Positions 36,955 to 45,545 of a stretch of 64,000 nt of DNA are shown here, in pieces. The stretch comes from Actinoallomurus sp963799975 (GTDB taxonomy: Bacteria; Actinomycetota; Actinomycetes; Streptosporangiales; Streptosporangiaceae), in contig CAWCZF010000006.1 of assembly GCA_963799975.1 (NCBI GenBank), positions 3,844,001-3,908,000 of the forward strand, read 5' to 3'. Position 1 is the stretch's first letter. The number at the start of each line of letters is the position of its first letter. A program made the position numbers and the translations under genes. The notes under the pieces are model-generated. The model was not told the origin of the DNA. It did not search any database and saw only the letters and a list, made by a program, of their open reading frames with translations.

Positions 36955-38424
36955 ATGGGCAGGGACGTAGCGGCGATCACCGTCTCCATGGAAGACCGGA
37001 GACGGTACCGCGAAAAGGTGCAACGCTGCCTGGAGGCGTTCCGGGCGATGCTGCGGGAGTCGCGGTTCGCCTCCGATCCGCCGAGCATGGGCATGGAGAT
37101 CGAACTCAACCTGGTGGACGAGGACGGCCGGCCGGCGATGCGCAACGCCGCCGTGCTGGAGGCCATCGCCGACGACCGATGGTCGACCGAACTCGCGCAG
37201 TTCAACATCGAGATCAACCTTCCGCCGTCCCCGCTGGCCGGCAAGTCGCTGGGCGCGCTCGAACAGACCGTGAACGACGCGCTCAACCACGCGGACGCGC
37301 GCGCGAGCCGGCACGGCGCTCGGCTCATGCTGGTCGGCATCCTGCCCACACTGCGCGACTCCGACCTCAACGAGTCGACGCTGTCGGCCAACCCGCGCTA
37401 CCGGCTGCTGAACCAGCAGATCCTCGCGGCGCGCGGCGAGGTCCTGCACCTCGACATCGACGGAGAGGAACACCTGCACGCGTACGCGGACAGCATCTCG
37501 CCCGAGGCGGCGTGCACGAGCGTCCAGTACCACCTCCAGGTCAGCCCGGCCGACTTCGGCGCGTACTGGAACGCCGCGCAGATGATCGCCGGCGTCCAGG
37601 CGGCGCTGGCCGCCAACTCACCGTTCCTGCTCGGCCGCGAACTCTGGGCCGAGACGCGGATCCCGCTGTTCGAGCAGGCCACCGACACCCGCACCCGCGA
37701 GCTGCGCGAGCAGGGCGTACGGCCGCGCGTGTGGTTCGGGGAGCGGTGGATCACCTCGGTCCTCGACCTGTTCGAGGAGAACTCCCGCTACTACTCCTCG
37801 CTCCTGCCGGTCTTCGACGAGGCCGAGCCGCTGGAGCAGCTCACGCGGGGCGAGGTGCCGAGCCTGGCCGAGCTCACCCTGCACAACGGCACCATCTACC
37901 GCTGGAACCGGCCGGTCTATGACATCGCACGCGGCGTGCCGCACCTGCGGGTGGAGAACCGTGTGCTGCCCGCCGGGCCCACCGTCGCCGACACCATGGC
38001 GAACGGGGCGTTCTACTACGGCCTGATCCGCGCCCTCGCCGACGAGGAGCCACGGCCGTGGGAGAACATGTCGTTCCCCCTCGCCGCCGCCAACCTGCGC
38101 AGCGGCGCACGCCACGGCATGGACGCCATGGTCTTTTGGCCAGGCGTCGGCGAGGTACGGGTGAGCGACCTGGTGCTGGAGTGGCTGCTGCCGAAGGCCG
38201 CCGCCGGCCTGGACCGGTGGGGCGTCGACGGCGTCGTACGCGACCGCCTGCTCGGCATCATCGAGCACCGGTGCCGGGCGCGGCAGAACGGCGCCACGTG
38301 GCAGTCCAAGACCCTGCACGCGATCGGCGGAGACCGCGACGCGGCGCTGCGCGCGATGGTGCGGCGCTACCTGGACCACATGCACACCAACGCGCCGGTG
38401 CACACCTGGCCGATCGAGCCCTGA
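36955..38424 (+). CDS. Glutamate-cysteine ligase family 2-like protein (carboxylate-amine ligase)
   Basis: 489 residues. The GCS2 fold is seen in SMGMEIELNLVDEDGRPAM, QFNIEINLPPSPLAGKSLG, YHLQVSPADFGAYWNAAQMI and PHLRVENRVLPAGPTVADTM, which hold the Glu/Gln metal and substrate ligands. Relatives ligate glutamate to small amines or cysteine. The partner substrate is not clear; the actinomycete host would more likely use mycothiol than glutathione. GGAGGCGAGT before ATG 36955 sets the start. It lies 51 bases after the preceding gene. Confidence 0.85.
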   Translation: MGRDVAAITVSMEDRRRYREKVQRCLEAFRAMLRESRFASDPPSMGMEIELNLVDEDGRPAMRNAAVLEAIADDRWSTELAQFNIEINLPPSPLAGKSLGALEQTVNDALNHADARASRHGARLMLVGILPTLRDSDLNESTLSANPRYRLLNQQILAARGEVLHLDIDGEEHLHAYADSISPEAACTSVQYHLQVSPADFGAYWNAAQMIAGVQAALAANSPFLLGRELWAETRIPLFEQATDTRTRELREQGVRPRVWFGERWITSVLDLFEENSRYYSSLLPVFDEAEPLEQLTRGEVPSLAELTLHNGTIYRWNRPVYDIARGVPHLRVENRVLPAGPTVADTMANGAFYYGLIRALADEEPRPWENMSFPLAAANLRSGARHGMDAMVFWPGVGEVRVSDLVLEWLLPKAAAGLDRWGVDGVVRDRLLGIIEHRCRARQNGATWQSKTLHAIGGDRDAALRAMVRRYLDHMHTNAPVHTWPIEP

Positions 38425-38427
38425 GAC

Positions 38428-38673
38428 CTACTGGAGGTAGCCCTCGACCTCGCCGGCCGGTCGCGAGCCGGCGTCGTCGGGGTTGTCTCCGGCGTCGCGC
38501 CGGGCGCGACGCTGGCGCAGGAGGTCCCAGCACTGGTCGAGCTCCTCTTCGAGGCTGCGCAGCCGCCGGTGCTCCTCGTCCTGGGTCAGCTCGCCCTGCT
38601 GGAGGCGTTCGCGGAGCGTGTGCTCCTCGTCCACCAGGGTGTTGATCCGGCCGAGTATCTCGTTGTCCCGCAT
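38428..38673 (-). CDS. DUF2630 protein
   Basis: 81 residues. The sequence IGRINTLVDEEHTL-like start (ILGRINTLVDEEHTLRERLQ), RRLRSLEEELDQCWDLLRQR and the Arg/Asp-rich tail match DUF2630, a short helical hairpin protein common in actinomycetes and of unknown function. It overlaps nothing and is convergent with the ligase gene, three bases apart. Confidence 0.85.
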   Translation of the reverse strand: MRDNEILGRINTLVDEEHTLRERLQQGELTQDEEHRRLRSLEEELDQCWDLLRQRRARRDAGDNPDDAGSRPAGEVEGYLQ

Positions 38674-38760
38674 CTTCAGATCACCTCAGACGACAGTGTC
38701 GCAGCTCTCGTACCTGCGGCGCACGTCGCCGTCGGCGCCCCCGAAGATCGTCCCGGCGGA

Positions 38761-38785
38761 CCGGGTCCCGTCCGTACGGACCCGG
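38761..38785 (-). terminator. Terminator after the histone-like gene
   Basis: CCGGGTCC (38761-38768) and GGACCCGG (38778-38785) form a perfect eight-base stem with a nine-base loop, 17 bases past the stop of the minus-strand gene. The loop contains CGTAC. Confidence 0.65.
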
Positions 38786-38802
38786 CCTGCGACGGAAACG
38801 GC

Positions 38803-39519
38803 CTACAGCGGGCTGCGGCTGCCGACCAGGCCGTTCAGGAAACCGCCGGCGCTCTCCGTCGCCGGGCGGGCGACGCTCGTGCCGGCCGACGAGGGCTGCG
38901 TCGCCCTCGGCTTGGTGGCCTTCGGCTTGGCGGTTGCCCTGGCCGTGGTCTTCCTCGCACCCGTCTTCGCCTTGACCGTGGTCTTCTTCGCGGTCGTCCC
39001 GGACTTGGCCGTGGTCTTCCTGGCGGCCGTGGTACGTGACTTGACGGGCTTCTTCTTGGCCGCGGTCGTCTTGCGTGCCGTGGTGCTGCGGGACGCCGAC
39101 TTGGCCGCGGCCGGCGGCTTGATGGCCGAGATGGTCTTGGCCGCGTTGGTGAGCGCCTCGGCCGCGGCGGCGAGCGCCTTGGTCGCGGTGTTCATCGTCT
39201 TCATCGCGGTGTTCATCGCCTGCGCCGAGTTCGTCGCCTTGCTCGCCGCATCGGTCATCTTGGTGGCCGCCGACGACACCTTCGTCGCCGCCGAGGACAC
39301 CTTGGTCGCCGCCGTGGCCGGAGTGACGGACCTCGCGGCCGTGCTGGAGCTCGTGGAGCGTGTGGAGCGTTTGGCCCCCGCCTTCGACGCGGTCTTTCGC
39401 ACCGCACCCTTGGTCGTTTTCTTGGCGGCCGTGGACTTCTTGGCCGCGCCGGACTTTGTACGGCTCGTGCTCGCCGTTGTACGGCGGGCGGTCGAACGCG
39501 TCAATGTATTAGTGGGCAC
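38803..39519 (-). CDS. Histone H1-like Lys/Ala/Thr-rich protein
   Basis: 238 residues with a three-part layout. Residues 1-60 are basic (AAKKSTAAKKTTKGAVRK). Residues ~65-140 are an Ala/Thr/Met helical repeat with heptad-like units (ATKVSSAATKVSSAATKMTD, AMNTAMKTMNTATKALAAA). Residues 145-215 are again basic with AAKK/ARKT motifs. The ends resemble eukaryotic H1 tails and actinomycete HU-tail or Hlp proteins and should bind DNA. The phasin-like middle could instead coat granules or form coiled coils. GTG at 39519 follows a GGGGGAT stretch. Confidence 0.7.
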   Translation of the reverse strand: MPTNTLTRSTARRTTASTSRTKSGAAKKSTAAKKTTKGAVRKTASKAGAKRSTRSTSSSTAARSVTPATAATKVSSAATKVSSAATKMTDAASKATNSAQAMNTAMKTMNTATKALAAAAEALTNAAKTISAIKPPAAAKSASRSTTARKTTAAKKKPVKSRTTAARKTTAKSGTTAKKTTVKAKTGARKTTARATAKPKATKPRATQPSSAGTSVARPATESAGGFLNGLVGSRSPL

Positions 39520-39578
39520 TGATCCATCCCCCCGTGTCGATCAGCTTCGGGTGGATCTATTCCACAATTGGCGAAGAT

Positions 39579-40433
39579 CTACACGCCGACCGGGTGCCAG
39601 ACGGTCTTTGTTTCCAGGAACGTGGTCATTCGATCGACGCCGGGACCCGCGGACCAGTCCTCCTGGACCGGTCGCCGCACCCGCTTGAGGTTCTCCGCGG
39701 CGGCCTGTTCGCACTCGGTCGCGAGGTCGCCGCCGGCACCCGTGAGGTCGAGCCCGTTCACGTCCATGTGCGAGGCCAGCCACGGCGCGAGCTCGGCGCG
39801 GCGGCCGGTGAGGATGTTGACGACGCCGCCCGGCAGGTCGGAGGTGGCGAGCACCTCGCCGAGGGTGATCGCGGGCAGCGGCGACGGCTCGGCGGCCACC
39901 AGCACCGCGGTGTTGCCGCTGACGATCACCGGGGCGAGCACCGACACCAGACCCAGGAGCGGGCCGTCGGGTGCGATGACCCCGACCACCCCGGACGGCT
40001 CGGGCGTGGAGAAGTTGAAGAACGGCCCCGAGACGGGGTTGGCGGTGCCGGTGACCTGCGCGAGCTTGTCCGCCCAGCCCGCGTACCAGACCCAGCGGTC
40101 GACGGCTGCGTCCACCTCGCCACTCGCGGCGGCCTTGGTCAGCCCGGCGGCGCGCAACTCCTCGGTGAACTGCTCGCGGCGTCCCTCCAGCATCTCCGCG
40201 ACGCGGTAGAGGATCTGCCCGCGGTTGTACGGCGTGCGCCCCGCCCAGCCGGCCTGTGCCTTGCGCGCGGCCACGACCGCGTCGCGCACGTCCTTGCGCG
40301 AGGCGCGTGCGGCGTTGGCGAGGAAATTGCCCTTTGCGTCGTCCACGGTGTAGGACCTGCCGGATTCGGATCGCGGGAAGGCACCGCCGATGTACAGCTT
40401 GTACGTCTTGCGTACGCTCAGCCGGTCACTCAT
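39579..40433 (-). CDS. Truncated aldehyde dehydrogenase-like protein lacking the catalytic domain
   Basis: 284 residues, against ~480 for active enzymes. The cofactor-binding half is present (KLYIGGAFPRSESGRSY, GVVGVIAPDGPLLGLVSVLA, DLPGGVVNILTG). The LELGG Glu motif and the catalytic Cys loop are absent, so it cannot work as a standard dehydrogenase. Its ATG overlaps the stop of the full-length enzyme as ATGA. A scaffolding or regulatory subunit for that enzyme is a reasonable guess. The sequence is otherwise intact, so this does not look like fresh decay. Confidence 0.8.
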   Translation of the reverse strand: MSDRLSVRKTYKLYIGGAFPRSESGRSYTVDDAKGNFLANAARASRKDVRDAVVAARKAQAGWAGRTPYNRGQILYRVAEMLEGRREQFTEELRAAGLTKAAASGEVDAAVDRWVWYAGWADKLAQVTGTANPVSGPFFNFSTPEPSGVVGVIAPDGPLLGLVSVLAPVIVSGNTAVLVAAEPSPLPAITLGEVLATSDLPGGVVNILTGRRAELAPWLASHMDVNGLDLTGAGGDLATECEQAAAENLKRVRRPVQEDWSAGPGVDRMTTFLETKTVWHPVGV

Positions 40434-41845
40434 CGCAGGTATGCCTCCAGGCCGTGCCGTCCGCCCTCACGGCCGAAGCCGGACTCCTTGTACCCGCCGA
40501 ACGGCGACGCCGGGTCGAACTTGTTGAACGTGTTGGCCCACACGACCCCGGCGCGCAGCCGCTCCGCCATCCACAGGATCCGCGAGCCCTTCTCGGTCCA
40601 CACCCCGGCCGAGAGCCCGTACGGCGTGTTGTTGGCCTTCTCCACCGCCTCCTGGGGCGTGCGAAAGGTCAGCACGGACAGCACCGGCCCGAAGATCTCC
40701 TCGCGCGCGATGCGGTGGGACTGCGCGACGTCGGTGAAGACCGTCGGGACGAACCAGAAGCCGCGGTCGGGCAGGTCGCAGGGCGGCGACCAGCGCGTCG
40801 CGCCCTCCTTCTCGCCCACCTCCGACAGCATCCGGATCTTCTCCAGTTGCGCGGCCGAGTTGATCGCGCCGACGTCGGTGTTCTTGTCCAGCGGGTCGCC
40901 GACCCGCAGGGTCGCCATGCGGGTCTTGAGCCGGGCGAGCAGTTCTTCGGCCACCGACTCCTGTACGAGGAGCCGCGACCCGGCGCAGCAGACGTGGCCC
41001 TGGTTGAAGAAGATGCCGTTGACGATGCCCTCGACCGCCTGGTCCACTGGCGCGTCGTCGAAGATCACGTTGGCGGCCTTGCCGCCGAGTTCGAGCGTGA
41101 GCTTCTTGGCCGTGCCGGCGACCGAGCGGGCGATCTGGCGGCCGACGTCGGTCGAGCCGGTGAAGGCGACCTTGTCGATCCCCTCGTGCTCGACCAGCGC
41201 GCGGCCGGTCTCCCCCGCGCCGGTGACGATGTTGACCACGCCGGGCGGCAGGTCGGCCTGGCGGCAGATCTCGGCGAACGCCAGCGCGGTCAGCGGCGTC
41301 GTCTCGGCGGGCTTGAGCACCACGGTGTTGCCGCAGGCCAGCGCCGGCGCGATCTTCCAGGCCAGCATGAGCAGCGGGAAGTTCCACGGGATGACCTGGC
41401 CGGCGACGCCGAGCGGCCGCGGGTCGCGTACGGCGAACTCCAGCTTGTCGGCCCAGCCGGCGTAGTAGAAGAAGTGCGCGGCCACGAGCGGGATGTCCAC
41501 GTCGCGTGACTCGCGGATCGGCTTGCCGTTGTCGATCGACTCCAGCACGGCCAGCTCACGCCCGCGTTCCTGGATGATCCGGGCGATGCGGAAGAGGTAC
41601 TTGGCGCGCTCGGCGGGCGGCAGCTTGGACCAGACGCCGTCGTAGGCCTGGCGCGCGGCGCCCACGGCACGGTCCACGTCGGCGGCGTCGGCCTCGGCGA
41701 CCTCGGCGAGGACCTCCTCGGTGGCCGGGTCGACGGTCTTGAAGGACGTGGCGGCGTCGACGAACTCACCCCCGATGAACAGGCCGTACGAGGGCTTGAT
41801 GTCGACGATGTCGCGCGACTCGGGCGCGGGCGCGTACTCGAACAT
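40430..41845 (-). CDS. Aldehyde dehydrogenase
   Basis: 471 residues. Complete ALDH: VIPWNFPLLMLAWKIAPALA, VAFTGSTDVGRQIA, the general base in TLELGGKAANVIF and the nucleophile in NQGHVCCAGSRLLV, then EEIFGPVLSVL and PFGGYKESGFGREGG. It oxidises an aldehyde to the acid with NAD(P). Its place directly after deoC (one-base gap) suggests acetaldehyde from deoxyribose-phosphate cleavage as substrate, an inference from context. The truncated paralogue follows with an ATGA overlap. Confidence 0.93.
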   Translation of the reverse strand: MFEYAPAPESRDIVDIKPSYGLFIGGEFVDAATSFKTVDPATEEVLAEVAEADAADVDRAVGAARQAYDGVWSKLPPAERAKYLFRIARIIQERGRELAVLESIDNGKPIRESRDVDIPLVAAHFFYYAGWADKLEFAVRDPRPLGVAGQVIPWNFPLLMLAWKIAPALACGNTVVLKPAETTPLTALAFAEICRQADLPPGVVNIVTGAGETGRALVEHEGIDKVAFTGSTDVGRQIARSVAGTAKKLTLELGGKAANVIFDDAPVDQAVEGIVNGIFFNQGHVCCAGSRLLVQESVAEELLARLKTRMATLRVGDPLDKNTDVGAINSAAQLEKIRMLSEVGEKEGATRWSPPCDLPDRGFWFVPTVFTDVAQSHRIAREEIFGPVLSVLTFRTPQEAVEKANNTPYGLSAGVWTEKGSRILWMAERLRAGVVWANTFNKFDPASPFGGYKESGFGREGGRHGLEAYLR

Positions 41846-41846
41846 C

Positions 41847-42803
41847 TCAGTCCAAAGTGAAGTAGTCGGGACCCGCGTACGCGCCGGTCGTGAGCTTGCG
41901 GCGCTGCATCAGCAGGTCGTTGAGGAGCGAGGACGCCCCGAGCCGGAACGATTCGGGCGTCAGCCAGTCGGGCCCGGCGGTCTCGTTGACGAGCACGAGG
42001 TACTTGATCGCGTCCTTGGTCGTACGGATGCCGCCGGCCGGCTTGACCCCCACCTGGCGGCCCGTACGCGCGCGGAAGTCGCGTACGGCCTCGAGCATCA
42101 CCAGCGTGACCGGCAGCGTCGCGGCCGGGCTCACCTTGCCGGTGGAGGTCTTGATGAAGTCGGCGCCGGCGGCCATGGCCAGCCAGGACGCCCGGCGTAC
42201 GTTGTCGTAGGTGACCAGCTCGCCGGTCTCCAGGATGACCTTCAGGTGCGCCTTGCCGCACTCGGCCTTGATCGCGACGATCTCGTCGTAGACCTTCGCG
42301 TAGTCGCCGGCGAGGAACGCGCCCCGGTCGATCACCATGTCGATCTCGGCCGCGCCGTCCTCGACCGCACGCCGGGTGTCGGCGAGCTTGGCGTCCAGCG
42401 GCGAGCGGCCGGAGGGGAACGCGGTCGCGACGCTCGCCACGCCGACACCGCTGCCCTTGAGCGCCGCCACGGCGACGGCCACGAGGTCGGAGTAGACGCA
42501 GATCGCGGCGACCTTGGGCACGCTCGCGTCGGTCGGGTCGGGCTGGACCGCCTTCGCGCACAGGGCGCGGACCTTGCCCGGGGTGTCGGCGCCTTCGAGC
42601 GTGGTCAGGTCGACCATCGAGATCGCGAGGTCGATCGCCTCCGCCTTGGCCGACTTCTTGATCGACCTGGTGGCGAGGCGCCCGGCGCGCTCCTCGGCGC
42701 CGACCTGGTCGACTCCGGGCAGGCCGTACAGGAACCGGCGCAGCTCGGCGGCGCCGTTGAGAGTCTCCGTTGACACGTTCGACACGATCACAGCATCGCT
42801 CAT
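41847..42803 (-). CDS. deoC: Deoxyribose-phosphate aldolase
   Basis: 318 residues. It splits deoxyribose 5-phosphate into glyceraldehyde 3-phosphate and acetaldehyde. The Schiff-base lysine is in GADFIKTSTGKVSPA; VGVKPAGGIRTTKDAIKYL carries the second active-site lysine. ATG at 42803 follows AGGGG; a start 39 bases upstream would run into the terminator hairpin. The order deoC, dehydrogenase, dehydrogenase-like forms a compact catabolic operon. Confidence 0.92.
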   Translation of the reverse strand: MSDAVIVSNVSTETLNGAAELRRFLYGLPGVDQVGAEERAGRLATRSIKKSAKAEAIDLAISMVDLTTLEGADTPGKVRALCAKAVQPDPTDASVPKVAAICVYSDLVAVAVAALKGSGVGVASVATAFPSGRSPLDAKLADTRRAVEDGAAEIDMVIDRGAFLAGDYAKVYDEIVAIKAECGKAHLKVILETGELVTYDNVRRASWLAMAAGADFIKTSTGKVSPAATLPVTLVMLEAVRDFRARTGRQVGVKPAGGIRTTKDAIKYLVLVNETAGPDWLTPESFRLGASSLLNDLLMQRRKLTTGAYAGPDYFTLD

Positions 42804-42817
42804 GGGACCCCTGGGCA

Positions 42818-42855
42818 CAAAACAGGCCCGGTACGAGGGCACCGGGCCCGTTTTG
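42818..42855. terminator. Bidirectional-type terminator between the propeller protein gene and deoC
   Basis: CAAAACAGGCCCGGT on the left (42818-42832) pairs with ACCGGGCCCGTTTTG on the right (42841-42855), one mismatch in 15, loop of eight. The flanking A and T tracts make it a classical intrinsic terminator in either direction. Confidence 0.85.
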
Positions 42856-42870
42856 GCAGGTTGTGGGAAA

Positions 42871-43968
42871 TCAGCCGGTACGGAGGTACAGGCCGTTCCC
42901 GGTCGGGTCGGGCGGGTCGCCGCCGGGGAAGGCCACGCCGCCGGCCCACACCGTGGTGCCCTTGAGGGCCAGGGAGGTGAGGTAGGCGTCGTCCCCAGCG
43001 GGGCGCGGGGCGGTCACGGTGGTGGTGGTGCCGCCCACGACGTGCGCGAACGTGGTGTTCCGGCCGTACCGCATGACCCACAGCCCGCCGGCGCCGTCGC
43101 CGGTGACCCGCGTGAAGGACCCGTATCCGGGGCTCTTCGCGAAGGTCTTCGTGGACCACGCCTTGCCGTTCCAGTGCAGCAGGTACGGCTCGGTGCAGGT
43201 GTCGTCGCCGTCCTCGCCGCAGGCCCACTCGAACCCGCCGGCCGCCCAGACGTTGCTCGCCGAGGGCGCGTAGAGGTCATTCACCACGCCGACGGCGTCC
43301 GAGCTGGGCAGCGTGAGCTTGGGCGTCTTGGCGAGCGCCCAGGCCGAGCCGGTCCAGTGCATGATGGCCGGCTGGTTCTTGTAGGTGCCGGCCGCGTACA
43401 CGTGGGTGGCCGACACGCCGGCGACGGCGCGAGCCGGGGCCGGGAGGGCGACCTTCTTCCAGCTCGAACCGGTCCAGTGCATGGCGGTCTTGGTCTGGTC
43501 GCCGCCGACCGCCCAGACGTTGGAGCTGCTGAGCGCGCTGGCGTCCTGTACGGAGTAGCGGCCGGTCGTCACGGTGGACCGGGTCCACGCGGTGCCGTTC
43601 CAGCGGGCGGCGTACGTGCCCGGGGCGGTCGTGCCGAACGCCCAGACGTTCTTGCTCGACGAGGCGGACAGCGCGGTGATCTGCCCGAGCGCGCTGCTCG
43701 GGCTCTTCGCGGTGGTCCACTTTCCGCTGAGCAGGTGCTGCACGAGCGGCACGCTCTTGCCCTTCACCGTCTGGTAGCCGGCCGCCCAGGTGCTCGTGGT
43801 CGGCGCGACGGTGATCGCGGTGATCTGGTCCTCGCCCGGCAGGCTGCTGCTCTGCGCGACGCTCCAGACGGGCGCCGCGTCGACCTTCGCCGCGTCCGCC
43901 TGGCCGACGGCGCCGACCAGGGCGACGACGGCGCCGGCCGAGGCGAGCCCGGTCAACGTTCTTCGCAT
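42871..43968 (-). CDS. Secreted beta-propeller-like repeat protein
   Basis: 365 residues. A signal peptide (RRTLTGLASAGAVVALVGAVGQADA) is followed by about seven repeats in which SxxNVWAxG alternates with HWxGxxW: SSSKNVWAFG, SSSNVWAVGG, MHWTGSSWKKV, MHWTGSAW, SASNVWAAGG, LHWNGKAW. This is the pattern of secreted propellers common in actinomycetes. No catalytic motif is seen; ligand binding at the cell surface is likely. AAAGGA precedes ATG 43968. Confidence 0.82.
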   Translation of the reverse strand: MRRTLTGLASAGAVVALVGAVGQADAAKVDAAPVWSVAQSSSLPGEDQITAITVAPTTSTWAAGYQTVKGKSVPLVQHLLSGKWTTAKSPSSALGQITALSASSSKNVWAFGTTAPGTYAARWNGTAWTRSTVTTGRYSVQDASALSSSNVWAVGGDQTKTAMHWTGSSWKKVALPAPARAVAGVSATHVYAAGTYKNQPAIMHWTGSAWALAKTPKLTLPSSDAVGVVNDLYAPSASNVWAAGGFEWACGEDGDDTCTEPYLLHWNGKAWSTKTFAKSPGYGSFTRVTGDGAGGLWVMRYGRNTTFAHVVGGTTTTVTAPRPAGDDAYLTSLALKGTTVWAGGVAFPGGDPPDPTGNGLYLRTG

Positions 43969-44183
43969 ATACGGGGTTCCTTTCGGAGGGGTTATCGCGC
44001 TGTATGAAACGTGACGCTGCTGTGGGGTGAACGGTTGACACCCTTTCAGAGAACTAAGGGGGCAATTTACCGATTTGCGTAAATCGGTGGCGCCGAGCCC
44101 GCCGTACCGCGTGGCCGACCCTGGGTACGCGGCCGCGCGCCCTATCGTGATGACGTGGCTGTTCGCCAGACCAGGGGGCGTCG

Positions 44184-44834
44184 ATGAGCCGGGGCGGTCA
44201 TCCGATCTTCGCTCGCTACTACGCGCGTACGAGCGGGCTGATGGAGCGCGGCATCGCCGTGCACCGCCGTACGCTACTGGAGCGCCTGTACGGGCGGGTG
44301 ATCGAGGTCGGGGCGGGCAACGGCATGAACTTCGCGCACTACCCGGCCACGGTCACCGAGGTGATCGCCGTCGAGCCCGAACCTCACCTGCGGCGCCTCG
44401 CCGAGCGGCAGGCCGCGAACGCCGAGGTGCCGATCACGGTGCTCGGCGGCCTGGCCGAGGCCCTCCCCGCCCGCGACGGCAGTTGCGACGCGGCCGTCGC
44501 ATCCCTGGTGCTGTGCAGCGTCCAGGACCCCGACCGCGCGCTCGCCGAGATGTTCCGCGTCCTGCGGCCGGGCGGCCACCTGCGGTTCTTCGAGCACGTC
44601 CAGGCGCACACGCCCGTACGACGCCGGATCCAGCGAGCCCTCGACGCGACGATCTACCCCCTGCTCGTCGGCGGCTGCCACTGCGCCCGCGACACCGCCG
44701 CCGCCATCGAACGAGCGGGCTTCGCCACCGAACGGCTCGACCCGCTCAGCAGCGCCGACACCCGGCTCCCGTTCCCCGCGTCCCCCCAGATCCTGGGCAC
44801 CGCGATCCGTACGTCCTCCGGTGATCTTCGTTGA
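44184..44834 (+). CDS. SAM-dependent methyltransferase (METTL7/PmtA-like)
   Basis: 216 residues. SAM loop VIEVGAGNGMNFAHYP, then IAVEPEPHLRRLAERQAA, DAAVASLVLCSVQDPDRALA and RVLRPGGHLRFFEHVQAHTP. The start FARYYARTSGLMERG and the late GGCHCARDTAAAIERAGF are typical of the METTL7-type group related to phospholipid N-methyltransferases. GGGGGCGTCG before ATG 44184. It converges on the PPOX gene, with ~120 bases of nothing notable between. Confidence 0.85.
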   Translation: MSRGGHPIFARYYARTSGLMERGIAVHRRTLLERLYGRVIEVGAGNGMNFAHYPATVTEVIAVEPEPHLRRLAERQAANAEVPITVLGGLAEALPARDGSCDAAVASLVLCSVQDPDRALAEMFRVLRPGGHLRFFEHVQAHTPVRRRIQRALDATIYPLLVGGCHCARDTAAAIERAGFATERLDPLSSADTRLPFPASPQILGTAIRTSSGDLR

Positions 44835-44957
44835 GCGTGTCACGCGGCTTCACCGCCCGCCGGACCGGCGAGTCCGGCCGCCAGGGCAACACCGTCGGCC
44901 ACTACCTGTGCACCGACCTCGACCGCGCGGCTCCCCGCGACGCTATGCGGCGACAGG

Positions 44958-45476
44958 TCAAAAGGCCCAGCGCGTCGCCCCGTACGGCTCGTCCGTGGCC
45001 ACGCCCACGGCGGAGCGGCAGTCGACGCGGAAGAGGTGCCACGGCGCGGGGCCGGCGCTCGGCGCGCTGAACGGTGCCGTGAACGCCTCTCCCGCGACCT
45101 CGGCCGGCCAGCCGCCCGTACGGTACAGCGCGGCCGCCCGCTCCAGCCTCGCCGCCTCGCTCACCCTTGATGCCTCGCCCGAGAGCACGAGGTCCAGCCC
45201 CGGCAGCCGTACGGAGACGGTGCAGGCCGGGTTGGCCGCCAGGTTGCGTGCCTTGACCGTGTCCAGCCCGCTGGTGAAGTACAGGTCCTCCTCCAGCCAG
45301 ATGGCGCCGATCCCCGCGGAGTGCGGCCGCCCGTCCGGGCGTACGGTGCCGAGGAAGACCGCCGTGCCCGCGTGCGGCAGGTTCGCGGCGAGCAGCGAGC
45401 GCGGGCGGCTCCACGGCATCGCGTCAAACCCGTATCGGTCCAAATTGGTCACCTTGACGGGCACACGTTCGTCCAT
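44958..45476 (-). CDS. PPOX-type F420/FMN-dependent protein
   Basis: 172 residues. Split-barrel segments TAVFLGTVRPDGRPHSAGIG, DLYFTSGLDTVKARNLAANP and LVLSGEASRVSEAARLERAA match the F420-dependent PPOX group. The late SAPSAGPAPWHLFRVDCRSAVGVAT is a common closing pattern. AGGAAGG six bases before ATG 45476 decides the start. It lies in the same direction as, and 69 bases after, the carotenoid oxygenase gene, so co-transcription is possible. Confidence 0.85.
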   Translation of the reverse strand: MDERVPVKVTNLDRYGFDAMPWSRPRSLLAANLPHAGTAVFLGTVRPDGRPHSAGIGAIWLEEDLYFTSGLDTVKARNLAANPACTVSVRLPGLDLVLSGEASRVSEAARLERAAALYRTGGWPAEVAGEAFTAPFSAPSAGPAPWHLFRVDCRSAVGVATDEPYGATRWAF

Positions 45477-45545
45477 GTCGGGCCTTCCTAGTGACGGCGA
45501 ACCACGATCATGCACCGAACGCGTCCCGCGTGGTGGCGGAAAGGA

